From Papilionanthe hookeriana x Papilionanthe teres (taxonomy: Eukaryota > Streptophyta > Magnoliopsida > Asparagales > Orchidaceae), in contig CM040428.1 in the NCBI GenBank assembly GCA_022702705.1, forward strand, positions 99,831,805 through 99,895,804: a stretch of DNA of 64,000 bases, written 5' to 3'. The translations under genes and the position numbers were made by a program. The notes under the pieces were generated by a model. It did no database searches and had not been told where the DNA came from. It worked only from the letters and a program-made list of their open reading frames with translations. Numbering within the stretch: the stretch's first letter is position 1; the number at the start of each line of letters is the position of its first letter. Of the stretch, positions 11,408-21,484 are shown piece by piece.

Positions 11408-12558
11408 TCACTCGTTTGTAGCCTCGTCATCGTCATCACCAAAAGAAAACTCCACATCCTTAGGATCAACATATGGTGAAAATCTAGGACTGGTGGGAAA
11501 CTGAATATCATGCTCACCCTTCAAGAATCTGACTAAAGAATCTGAATACTCAGCATCATATTCACTCTTCCTCTGAGTGTAATCAGATAGCTGATCAATC
11601 TTCTTATCCATAGTATCAACTCTACAGTGAGTTAGAAATAACTCATTTTGCTGCTCCAGAAATTGATCATGCATCGATTCCCAAAAACTAACGGTGGCTT
11701 AGCAGTAGAAGTAGAAGGTCTGGAAGTGGAAGCTCTACCTGGCGTAGGTGCAGAAGTAGAAGGGGCTGTAGATCTCTTCCCACGAAGATGATCATAGATA
11801 CTAACACTCTCCCCGCCCAATTGGCTTGGTAGACTTCATCTTCTCCTCGAAATATCAGCGGTGACTCCATTGTTCACACATAAAGAATAAATCGCAGATG
11901 GGAATCCTAGTCCTACAGAAGTACTGGATCTAGCAGTAGACTCCACAGAATCATAAATAATACTGCCGACATCTATCGGCTTCCTCTTCTGAATGCAGTA
12001 GTTTAAGATAGCTCGATCTCTAGTCACTTCGTTCAGGTTATTGGAAGGTATAAGTCTTGCATAAATAAAGTAATGCCATGCCTTTGAAATACCATTTAAC
12101 TTGGAAGATTTGAAATTTACCGGTTTATTGTTCCGGATCTTCCAAGCTCCAGTGCCGTCAGTCAAATAAGTAATAATCATCTCAAGATCTCCCTCAGATG
12201 GAGATAATCTAGAATAGTGGCACTCGATGGTAGGTGGCAGTCCATAAAATACATTGATCCTTTCTAGAGTAAATCCTACTCCAACACCTCTGACGAAGAC
12301 TTCATAGTCTTCCGCATCCAAAAAATTAGCATAAAATTCACGCACGACTGGAATAACAGCAACAACGGTGAAATAACAGAATCGTTGCCAGTTGTGCGCA
12401 ACGATCGTGTTCTCAATCATTTCACCGGGATTGTAAAAGCTTCGCTCTGAGATAAATTTTCTGGATGTCGCATGATATCGAAAATGCGTTGCCGCAGTCG
12501 CGAACTTGCTACTGTCAGAATTTTCTCGTGCCTTTCCTCGCTTAGATTTCGGTGCCAT
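11408..12558 (-). pseudogene. ORF-Y of RT-B: 'putative plant transposon protein' domain with acidic C-terminus
   Basis: The start is ATG at 12558 (MAPKSKRGKAR, a basic start shared with RT-A ORF-Y). The first 240 residues carry RKFISER, a Trp/Phe-rich segment ending VVREFYAN, VGFTLERINVFYGLP, then KAWHYFIYARLIPS and RAILNYCIQ..PIDVGSIIYD. These match the family I recall as PF20167. After residue 240 the frame shifts twice: a Ser/Thr/Pro-rich linker follows in another frame (11820-11690), then a helical segment DTMDKKIDQLSDYTQ and an acidic end FGDDDDEATNE (11674-11408). No signal peptide or clear membrane span was seen, so an envelope role is not supported. Its function is unknown. Confidence 0.75.
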
Positions 12559-13319
12559 CTAAACGTGAAAGAAAACACAAATAAATTAAGGAATCAAAGA
12601 TTTAAACTCTTTTTAAGCTTAAGAAACTTAAAATGAATTTATAAATTCTTGGAGAAACACTAAAAATCAAAATTTTTCTCAAAATTTCTGTTTTTAGTCA
12701 AAAATAGGAAAAACTATGGTGAAAATCAAAAATAAATGGATTAGAGTGTAGATCTGACCTTGAGATGAAGAAATCAAGTGATTTTGCGCTTAAAATCTTG
12801 ATGTTTTGACCTCAAAATGGATTTAGGAGGTGGGTTTTCACGAAAAAGAGGAAGAATATGAAGCTTAGGCGTCAAAAATGGATAATGGGGGTTTATATGG
12901 TGTTTTTCGGGTAAGCAGGCTTAACCGGCGCCTAGACGCCAGACTCGCCTTTCCAAAAAAATATCTTAAAAATTTTATTTTCCACCAAAATTCATAAATT
13001 AAACTTCTAATTACTCATATAAGAGTATTGCTTTAGTTTCCATCTTCCAAAATATTTTCTAAAAATTTTAAAAATTAAAAATTAAATCCACCAATTAAAC
13101 ACAAGTTTAAATCAAACTCTTCTAATTCCATTCATGATTTTCAATTTCGGGCTCAATACAATTCAGATAAGTATCATAACATGATTCAAGTTCTAACAAC
13201 AATCAAACAACACAAATTTGAAAGCAAATACAACACACATTGAACATGAAAGCAAACACACAAATAAACACAATCGATTCACTAAATCGATACAATGACA
13301 CAATAGATAAATCACAATC
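12559..13319 (-). promoter_or_regulatory. Spacer upstream of RT-B ORF-Y with GC palindrome and TATA box
   Basis: GC module CCGGCGCCTAGACGCCAGAC at 12925-12944. About 30 bp downstream on the minus strand is ACCATATAAACC (12890-12901), and the ORF-Y ATG lies about 335 bp further on. The GGCGCCTAGACGCC wording is the same as in the RT-B LTR (9591-9604). The rest of the spacer is AT-rich and non-coding. The layout suggests an internal promoter; no transcript evidence is available. Confidence 0.5.
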
Positions 13320-13781
13320 TCACCACATCACTATATAATTCTCATTATCTTCACAATGAAGATTGCTTGTCCTACTGAGGAAGAATACTAACGCTCTCGG
13401 AAAATTCGTAGCCGTTTTCTCGTCGATCCAATTGTTCGTCGCAGACATCTCCACTTGAGCATCTTGATAAGCCGCTAGATGATCAAATTGAAGTTTCGCC
13501 TACCATTCCAGATGTTCAATTTGATGATACATCTCATGGAGGCGATCTCCAATGCTTTTAAACTCTGCTTCAAACTTATCTAGACGACTAAAAATTTTCT
13601 CCAAACTTACAACGATGAAACCATTGAAGTAGGGTTGAGGATCCTTTGAAACCTTGTCTCTAGCCTCTTCTCCAAGATTTCTCCTCTCCATTTCTTCAAA
13701 AATCCTCTCTAATCTCTCAAGAATGGAGTGTATGGGTCGAAATAATGATTGCATAAGGATTGGGGACGAAGATAGGGTCAT
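13320..13781 (-). pseudogene. ORF-X of RT-B: small helical accessory protein with one in-frame amber stop
   Basis: A 153-codon frame from ATG 13781 (or ATG 13754) to TGA at 13320-13322, broken only by TAG at 13500-13502. Residues about 20-93 are rich in charged and aliphatic residues and look like a coiled coil (HSILERLERIFEEMERRN, LDKFEAEFKSIGDRLHEMYHQ). The motif YFNGF recurs as LFNGF in RT-A ORF-X, and the segment around the stop aligns residue for residue with RT-A. I do not recognise the family. It lies between pol and ORF-Y, and a TATA-like TTATAAATG overlaps the first ATG. Confidence 0.6.
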
Positions 13782-13942
13782 TTATAAGAGAAAATCGTGT
13801 GAAAAACTAAAGATTTTCAGTTTTGACACGATCCAGTAACTGTGGCGCTTAGGCACCAAATCTGGCGCCTAGGCGCCGGACCCATCGACACATAGTTTTA
13901 CTCTGGCACTTAGACGCCAAATCTGGCACCTAGGCGCCAGAA
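13781..13942 (-). promoter_or_regulatory. GC palindrome modules and TATA-like box upstream of RT-B ORF-X
   Basis: Two modules occur: TGGCGCTTAGGCACCA followed by TCTGGCGCCTAGGCGCCGGA (13842-13880), and TCTGGCACTTAGACGCCAAA followed by TCTGGCACCTAGGCGCCAGA (13902-13941). CTCTTATAAATG (13779-13790, minus) follows 50-60 bp downstream. The wording is that of the RT-B U3 region. Confidence 0.5.
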
Positions 13943-14261
13943 CTATGTTTGACTTCGTTTCTCCTAACGTCAAATTTCAAAGTTTCGTTCTCTAAAATAG
14001 GTAGTTTAGAATGGTAAGATCAATATAGACTCAGTAACACAAATTATAAGCAATCCTAATGAAGGTTAACTTGATCTCCTTTTTACTCATATATGAAATA
14101 GAGTGCTCCAATGTCTAAGCTTTATATAATTCGAGATAATTTTCAGCTTAAGTCAATAAAGACTTGTTAGCTTTCAAGTTTTCTAAAATAATATAAAATT
14201 AAACAAGACCGAGGCATAACCTTACATTACAAATGTAAAAACACACAAAACAACAAATAAC

Positions 14262-14279
14262 TATGGGTTGCCTCCCACA
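14262..14279 (-). other. Conserved stem-loop downstream of RT-B pol
   Basis: The minus strand reads TGTGGG, loop AGGCAA, CCCATA, with one G-U wobble in a 6-bp stem, preceded by TAAACCAAGCGCTT. It begins about 44 bases after the pol stop at 14323-14325. RT-A and RT-H have the same structure in the same place. Confidence 0.65.
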
Positions 14280-14322
14280 AAGCGCTTGGTTTAATTTCGT
14301 CTGCCAGACCTAATTAAGTCTT

Positions 14323-15341
14323 TTAATTAGGTAGACTCAACGCATAAGCCTCTTTATAAATCTTTTTAAAATCTCCCAAATAAGGCTTCAGTCTTAATCC
14401 ATTAACTTTAAAAAATTTTCTCATTTTGGGATCTTTAATATCCACAGCTCCATAATGGTATACTTTTTCAATTATATATGGTCCTATCCATTTTGATCTT
14501 AATTTTTCAGGAAAAAGTTTTAAACGAGTATTAAATAATAATACTTCTTATCCAGGCTCAAATATTTTTCCTGAAATCTTTTATCATGTAATATTTTCAT
14601 TTTTTCTTTATAAATCCTTGCATTTTCATATGATTCATTTCTTATTTCATCCATCTCATTTAATTGCAATAATCATTTTTCTCCTGCAGTATTCAAATCA
14701 AAATTAAACTCCTTTATCGCCCAATAAGCTTTATATTCAAGTTCAACAGGTAAGTGACAATGTTTACCATAAACTAACCGGTAAGGTGACATTCCGATTG
14801 GTGTCTTATAAGCTGTTCTGTAATCTGATAATGCAGAATCAAGTCTATCAACCCAATTAGTTCTTTTAGGATTAACAGTCTTCTCTAAAATTCTTTTAAT
14901 TTCTCTATTTGATACTTCAGCCATTCCACTTTTTTGTGGGTGATATGCAGTTACAATTCGTGTTTGATTCCAAATTTTTCCAATAATGATTGAATTCTTA
15001 TATTTCTAAAATGACTTCCACCATCTCGTGATAATTACCTTAGGAATTCCAAATCTTGAAAAAATCATCTTCTTTAAAAATTTTGAAACACTTTTGGAAT
15101 CACAGCCTAGGTAAAGCTACGAGCTTCAATCCACTTTGAAACGTAATCAACCGCTAATAAAATATAAATCTTTCCAGATGATGGTACAAATGGTCCCATA
15201 AAGTCTAAACCCCATATATCGAAAATTTCAACTTCCAATATATAGTTTAAAGGCATTTCATCTTTCTTAGATATATTTCCCATCCTTTTGACATCGATCA
15301 CATGTTTTCACATAATGTCTCACATCTTTAAATAAGGTAGG
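14323..15341 (-). pseudogene. RT-B integrase core and C-terminal domain
   Basis: The core begins with FDIWGLDFMGPF (first catalytic Asp present) and VDYVSKWIEA at 15301-15107. After frameshifts, AEVSNREIKRILEKTV at about 14876-14924 supplies the catalytic Glu region, followed by TPIGMSPYRLVYGK. The C-terminal domain at 14323-14600 reads KLRSKWIGPYII and FKVNGLRLKPY and stops at 14323. Integrase cuts target DNA and joins cDNA ends. At least three frame interruptions make it inactive. Confidence 0.82.
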
Positions 15342-16721
15342 CTAATAAAATCCTGAATTTAAAATTTTAAATGCAGTTTTATCTACTCCAAAGTGTCCTC
15401 CAAATTCGGAATCATGACATTTTTGAATAATAGAATAAGTTTCTTCATAAGGTACGCATCTACAAATTACGGAATCTCTTCCTAATTTAAATAAATGAGG
15501 ATCTTCCCAAATATAAGATTTAGCATCATTTTTAAATTTCTTAATAAATTTGTTATCCAATCCATAAGGTAAAATATTGCTAACTAAATGGTTAACTATA
15601 TCTGCATACCAAGGTGTTTGGTATTCTTGAATAACATACAAATGTTCATCAGGAAATTTCTTATTTATATTTTCTTCAGTAATATCATTCTTAATTCTAG
15701 ATAAATGATCAGCAATTTGGTTGTACGTTCCTTTTCTATCCACAATTTGAAAATCAAATTCTTGTAGAAGTAAAACCCATCTTATCAGTCTAGGTTTAGC
15801 ATCTTTTTTCGTCATTAAATATTTAATAACGAAATGATCAGTATGAACTATGAATTTGGTACCAAGAAGATAAGGTCTAAATTTATCAAAGGCATATATT
15901 ATAGCTAAAAGCTCTTTCTCAGTAGTAGTGTAATTTCTTTGAGTTTCAGTAAGAGTTTTACTAGCATAATATATAACTTTGAAAATTTTCTCATATTTTT
16001 GTCCCAATACAGCTCTAATTGCAAAATCACTTGCATCGTACATTAATTCAAAAGGTTTAATCCAATTAGGTGCAATAATTATAGGTGCAGTTATTAATTT
16101 GTCTTTTAAAATATTGAAAGCTTTAACACAGTCTTCATTAAATTCAATTTTAGCTTCTTTTTCCAATAAATGATAAAGAGGTTTAGCAATTTTAGAAAAA
16201 TCCTTTATATATCTTCTATAAAATCCAGCATGACCTAGAAAACTTCTCATATAAGTAACAGTAGTAGGCGGTTGCAGTTCAGCAATAATTTTAACTTTTG
16301 CTTGATCAACTTCCATCCCTTTTTGTGAAACTTTATGACCAAGTACAATGCCTTCTGTGACCATAAATTGACATTTTTCCCAGTTAAGAACTAAATTTTT
16401 TTCTTCACATCTTTTCAGAACTTTGGAAATATTTTCCAAACGAGACTCAAAAGAAGTTTCAAAATTTGAAAAATCGTCCATGAATACTTCAATTCCTTTG
16501 TCAATCAAATCACAAAATATTGAGATCATACATCTTTGAAAAGTTGCAGATGCATTAAATAAACCAAAAGGCATTCTTCTAAAGGCAAATGTTCCATAAG
16601 GACTTGTAAATGTTGTTTTCCCTTGGTCCTTAGGAGCAATAAGTAATTGATGATAACTAGAATATCCATCTAGAAAACAGAAATATGAGTGTCCAGCTAA
16701 TTTGTCAAGCATTTGATCCAA
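15342..16721 (-). CDS. RT-B reverse transcriptase, RNase H and integrase zinc-binding start (longest open pol segment)
   Basis: A 459-residue open stretch. Reverse transcriptase motifs occur in order: FLDGYSSYHQ at residues 16-25, TSPYGTFAFRRMPFGL around 39-54 and the catalytic box FMDDF at 80-84. Next come the connection segment (SFLGHAGFYRRYIKDFSK) and RNase H with YDASDFAIRAVLGQ, NYTTTEKELLAI and IVHTDHFVIKYLM. Integrase begins near residue 400, with GGHFGVDK near the C-terminal end. In the intact element this would be part of a gag-pol polyprotein that copies RNA to DNA in the cytoplasmic particle. The segment ends in a stop after NSGFY. The upstream end is open but lacks its own start and continues from the 16829-17260 segment through frame breaks. 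Confidence 0.9.
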   Translation of the reverse strand: MDQMLDKLAGHSYFCFLDGYSSYHQLLIAPKDQGKTTFTSPYGTFAFRRMPFGLFNASATFQRCMISIFCDLIDKGIEVFMDDFSNFETSFESRLENISKVLKRCEEKNLVLNWEKCQFMVTEGIVLGHKVSQKGMEVDQAKVKIIAELQPPTTVTYMRSFLGHAGFYRRYIKDFSKIAKPLYHLLEKEAKIEFNEDCVKAFNILKDKLITAPIIIAPNWIKPFELMYDASDFAIRAVLGQKYEKIFKVIYYASKTLTETQRNYTTTEKELLAIIYAFDKFRPYLLGTKFIVHTDHFVIKYLMTKKDAKPRLIRWVLLLQEFDFQIVDRKGTYNQIADHLSRIKNDITEENINKKFPDEHLYVIQEYQTPWYADIVNHLVSNILPYGLDNKFIKKFKNDAKSYIWEDPHLFKLGRDSVICRCVPYEETYSIIQKCHDSEFGGHFGVDKTAFKILNSGFY

Positions 16722-16828
16722 GAAAGGTAAAGGAAAATGATCCTTTCTAGTGGCGTCATTTAACTTCCGATAATCAATGCAAATTTGCCATCCAAGTAAC
16801 TTGTCTTGTAGGAATTAGTTCATTTTTA

Positions 16829-17260
16829 TCATTGACGAGTGATGCTTACTCCTCCTTTCTTCGGAACACAATGAATAGGACTTACCCATTGGCTATCCGA
16901 AATAGGATAAATAATTCCGACATCTAACCATTTTAAAATTTCTTTTTTAACAACCGCTTTCATGATAGGATTTAATCTTCTTTTTGGTTCAATAGTAGGT
17001 TTAAAATTTTCTTCCATTAAAATTCTATGCATACAAATGGAAGGGCTTATTCCTCTTATATCAGCAATAGTCCAACCAAAAGCTTTTTTATAATTCTTTA
17101 ACACTCCTATTAATTTTTCTTCTTGATCTAAACTTAGCTCGAAGAAATAATAACGAGTAAAGTTAATGAATTTCCAAGAAATGCATACTTTAAATGTGAA
17201 GGTAACATTTTTAATTCCAAGTTCGAGGGCTTTTTTAATTCGAGGGTAAAAGTATATCAT
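16829..17260 (-). pseudogene. RT-B pol: linker before reverse transcriptase
   Basis: Typical Athila pre-RT sequence: AFGWTIADIRGISPSICMHR, RRLNPIMKAVVKKEILKWLD, GIIYPISDSQWVSPIHC, VPKKGG. The frame breaks at the 3' end before the GWRICIDYRKLN-type region, which is present but out of frame (16740-16830). Confidence 0.85.
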
Positions 17261-17799
17261 TTTGAGTTATGTCTAAAGTTTCCCGAGTTGTCTTTAATAT
17301 AATGAGTTTCTTTAAGTAATTCATCTTCTTTTAGTTCTTCATTTTCATCGATTAAAAATTTAATTTCTTCTTCAGGAATGATTTTACATTTTTCTCGATA
17401 GTTTTTTTCAATTATAAAATCAAAAATATCCATTCGATAGCTTTTTTCTTTGTTATGGTACTTCATCGATTTAAGAACATTGAATTTAATCTCTTGATCA
17501 TTAACTCTCATAGTTAATTCTCCTTTTTGCACATCAATCATAGCTCGTCCGGTAACTAGAAAAGGTCTCCCTAAAATAATTGGTATTTCTTTATCTTCTT
17601 CCATATCAAGCACAATGAAATCCACGAGGAAGATAAATTTATCTACTTTAACAAGTACATCCTCTATAACTCCTTTAGGGTAAGTGATAGATCTATCGCC
17701 TAATCGAAGGGTTACAGTGGTGTGAGTAATCTCTCCTAATTTCAACCTTTGATAAATAGAAAATGGCATGAGATTAATACTTGCTTCTAAATCACACAA
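17257..17799 (-). pseudogene. RT-B aspartic protease with altered active site
   Basis: Retropepsin-like domain of Athila type. The usual active-site context CDLGASINLMP reads CDLEASINLMP at the start (17799-17767), a Gly-to-Glu change next to the catalytic Asp that probably disables it. Downstream are SITYPKGVIEDVLVKVD, FIVLDMEEDKEIPIILGRPF and GRAMIDVQKGELTMRVND. The protease would cleave the gag-pol polyprotein. The codons before the active site (17800-17900) continue in frame towards gag. Confidence 0.85.
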
Positions 17800-17898
17800 A
17801 GCTTTTCCACAAAATTTTTCTCCAATAGCACAAGGTATAGTAAAACTTACAGGATCTTTAAGTTTCTGAGGTAATTTCTTTTGAATTATTACACTACA

Positions 17899-19589
17899 TT
17901 ATTCACTTAGTGCAACAGTTTCAAAAGCTTCAAATTTTCGTTTCTTACTTAATACATCCTTCATAAATTTTGCATAAGTTGGCATCTGTTCCAAGGCTTC
18001 AGCAAAGGTTATATTTATAGTAAGTTTCTCAAAAATTTCAAAGAACTTAGAAAATTGATGATCAAGCTTCTGCTGTTTTAATCTTTGAGGAAAAGGTAGT
18101 GGTGGTTTTTCAACTTCCACATTAATAGAAATATTAGTTTGATCTTGATTAAGAGAAGGAGTTTCTTTAGGTTTTTCAATCTCTTCAACCTCAGTCTCTT
18201 TTTAAATTTCATTCTGCATTCTTTCTTTTAATTCCTTTCCACTTCTAAGTTGTACAGCTTTACATGTTCATGTTCTTTTTCAGTTTCTTTTGGATTAATT
18301 TCAACATTACTAGGAAGTGTTCCTGGAGGTCTGTAATTAATTGAATTAGCGATTTGTCCCATTTGATTCTCAATATTACGAATAGCAGTATTTTGATTTT
18401 GTAATTGATTACTCATTTGTAAAATTAATTCTTCTATTGATAACTTTTTCTGTTGATTATTAAATCTAGGTGGTTTATAATTTAAATTTACTTGATTATT
18501 CCAATTTCCAGTTGGATGAGATTGATTATTACCCTATTGTTGTTGTTGATTATTCCAGTTAAAATTAGGGTGATTTTTCCATCCAGGATTATAATAGTTT
18601 AAATACGGATTATTTTTACTAGCAATAGCTTGTAAAGTTTCAATAGTTTGAGAATCTTCAATATTAGATGAGTTGTTATGTGATATGTTGATGGCAAAAT
18701 TATCTAATTTCTTAGATATTGCAGCTACTTGTGAAGCTAAGATAGAAAAGGCTTCGTTATCTTGAATACTTAACATTCTTTTAGGATTAATCCTTTCAGA
18801 AAGCCATTGAAAATTATTATCAGTCATTTCTTCAATTAAAGTATAAGCTTCTTCAAATGATTTAGATATTAAAGAACCTCCAGCAGCAACATCAATAATT
18901 AATTTTAGTGATCCAATTAAACCATTATAAAATGTTTGAATAATTAACCAATCAGGTAAAGCATGATGAGGACATTTTTTAATAGTTCTTTAAATCTTTC
19001 CCAAGTTTCATAAATTGTCTCCTCGTCAAATTGACTAAATGAAGTAATATCATTTCTTAATTTAGCGAGTTTTAGAAGGAGGAAAATATTTACCAAGGAA
19101 TTTTTGTGTTATTTCGACCCATGTTTTAATAGAACTCGTTGCTAATGAGTTCAACCACATCTTTGCTTTATCTCTTAAAGAAAAAGGAAAGAGTCTAATT
19201 CTAATAGCATCATCAGAAACATTGTTATATTTAAAGGTAGCACAAAGTTCTAAAAAACTAGCAAGGTGTAAATTTGGATCCTCATTTAGTGTTCCTCCAA
19301 ATTGATTATTTTGAACCATTTGAATGATAGATGGCTTAAGCTCAAAAGAATTAGCATCTATAGTAGTTATTTGAATACTACTATGAAGTTCATCAACTGT
19401 AGGGTTAGCATAATCCCTTAATGGTTTGTAAACATTTTGTTCATTACTTTCAATTGGATTTTGTAAATTGTTATGTAAATTAGCCATCTCTTGATTTTTT
19501 TTAGTTTGTTTTCCTTTTTTAATTCTTTTAATAGTTCTTTCTAATTCAGAATCTACAGATAATAATCCTTCAGATCCAGCACTACGCAT
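17899..19589 (-). pseudogene. RT-B gag
   Basis: ATG at 19589 (MRSAGSEGLLSVDSELERTI). The N-terminal 175 residues hold the retrotransposon gag core: LKPSIIQMVQNNQFGG, NLHLASFLELCATFK, IRLFPFSLRDKAKMWLNSL. After about 19062 the frame shifts. Later pieces carry the Asn-rich NYYNPGWKNHPNFNWNN segment (18620-18534), a Met/Gln-rich helical stretch (18416-18228), and PLPFPQRLKQQKLD.QFSKF leading to protease (18120-17899). No CCHC knuckle was seen. Gag forms the particle that packages RNA. Confidence 0.85.
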
Positions 19590-19732
19590 AAAAAATAAAG
19601 TAACAAGAAATAAAATCTCTACTTATAAAAAAAAATTATTTTATTTTATATATATATATTTTTTTGGTATTTTACATTTTTGACAATAAAAGAAAATGAA
19701 TAAAATAAAATATTTAAAATCTACTCCGCTCC
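19590..19732 (-). other. RT-B leader between PBS and gag
   Basis: A short AT-rich untranslated leader of about 140 bases, including (TA)n at 19650-19661. No coding signal. Confidence 0.7.
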
Positions 19733-19751
19733 TCCCCGGGCAACGGCGCCA
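19733..19751 (-). other. RT-B primer-binding site (outermost of three)
   Basis: The minus strand reads TGGCGCCGTTGCCCGGGGA, complementary to the 3' end of plant tRNA-Asp except for one inserted C. It is six bases from the LTR end at 19758. Two further PBS copies lie inside the LTR: 19795-19812 (perfect 18-mer) and 19856-19873 (two changes). Confidence 0.85.
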
Positions 19752-19757
19752 AAAACT

Positions 19758-19879
19758 TGACCCAATGCTATATATATGCGTTCTAAAAATTCAATCCCCG
19801 GCAACGGCGCCAAAAACTTGACCCGATGCTATATATATGCGTACTAAAAATTCAATACCTGGCAACGGCGCCAAAAACT
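19758..19879 (-). repeat. Two tandem 61-bp PBS-containing units at the RT-B LTR end
   Basis: Units 19758-19818 and 19819-19879 both begin TGACCC(A/G)ATGCTATATATAT and each contains a tRNA-Asp PBS. The true PBS with its own flank follows outside the LTR. The left LTR has only one unit. Confidence 0.88.
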
Positions 19880-21122
19880 TGACCCGCAATCCGCTGATGA
19901 CAAATATAATAATTAATGTTTTCAAATATATGGAATAGATAATAATAGCAACTAGTGTATACAAATATAATTTTATTGAAAATATTTTACACACTAGAGG
20001 TACTACGCAAGTATACGTATCGTATCAAGTAATATAGGGCTTTGAAACAAAGACCCCAGTATCGATCCCACGAGGAGTGAGTTATAGATTTTTAAATATT
20101 TTAATTTTATTTTTATGTATTTCTTTTATAGTTTAAAATTTTGATATTTTTAATTTACTAGATGCAATAATAAAGCAGTAATGAAAGATGCAATAATAAA
20201 GCAGTAAAGAAATGATTGGTGTAAATAGCAATAAGAACACACCTTTCTTCCTTTCAATTAATCCAAGTTTTTCAAAGATAATGATAATATTCATGGAGAA
20301 TATAAATTTATGGTATTGTGCCAAATAGAAGCATTCCTATTCTTTACCCTTTGATCTAGGTGTAACGAACATTGGCTAGCCTATAGATCAGGTCTGGATG
20401 TATTGTTAGTAGAATGGGTTAATCTAGGCTCACACTACTAAATGTCCAAGGGTGGCTATGGTCGGCCCTACTAGTGACCTTTTCCTTCTCTATAAATCAA
20501 ATCACAAGAATTTAGTCTGTCACTCTAAAAACTTATTAATCCTACGCCCATTATATAATGTCTTCCTATTTATTTACACTTCACCTTGAATAACCTGCAC
20601 AAGGCCTTCAACTACCCAAGGATTCATGTGATATCTACTAGTTAAGAATTCAACTCCTTCTAGGTATCAAAACTCTTCAACAGATTTTAACAATACAAGT
20701 GATCAATTTGTAAAGTAAATGAAGATCTGGTATTAATATCATCACAATGTTTTAAAATATAAATAGTTTTTAATTTTCCATCGATTTTTATATTATCTTA
20801 TTTATCTTTCCATAATTGAAAGGAGAAAGTAAACTAACTACTCAAAACACATTGAATTTAAACAACAAAACATGATAATAAAACTTTGAAAAAAATTACA
20901 AATACTTATCTCAAGTGTTTCTCCTACTGAACCTCTGAATTCTTCTGACTCCAAAGCAAATAAACTTCAAAAGCACCAACTCTTTAAACTCTCAATACAC
21001 ACTCTAAATAAACTCACAAATTAATAAAAGTGGCCCTAAAGTATTTCTCTAATTCTCCCTCAAGATGGGGCTCTAGATAGGGGAACGTATGGGGGGCGTT
21101 TTTCTTTGAAGGAGTACTCTCC

Positions 21123-21484
21123 TATTTATAGGCTTCAAGGGTTGCCTTGAGGCACCTCTTCAAAATGTGTCCACATTCAATGAATCTTCTAGAAGGTGTG
21201 TCTGGCTCCTAGGGGTCGGAATCTGGCGCCTAGGCGCCGGACTCTGCATCCAGTTCTTCGTACCTCTTCACTTTGGATCGCACCTCTTCGCGATTAAAAC
21301 CGTTTCCAAGCTTCCAAATACATTGTATCACATGTCCTAAAGACTAGGAACAACTGTCAGTCTTCTAGAAGGTCCAATAAACGCTAACACCATCAAAATA
21401 ACCACCCAAAATTCGTCAAAAATCTTGACAAATCCCGTATCGACCTGGCGCTTAGGCGCCGGATTCTGGCGCCTAGGCGCCAGA
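21123..21484 (-). promoter_or_regulatory. RT-B U3 promoter (right LTR)
   Basis: TATA box at 21123-21130 with GC palindromes 75-360 bp upstream. This is the copy that would drive the genomic RNA. Transcription would start near 21095. Confidence 0.65.

Noticed and set aside
11836..12558. ORF-Y as an envelope protein with a membrane span (FCYFTVVAVIPVV)
   Set aside because: The hydrophobic stretch is short, is followed directly by the conserved REFYAN motif, and is matched by less hydrophobic residues in RT-H. No signal peptide was seen. It fits a soluble domain better.
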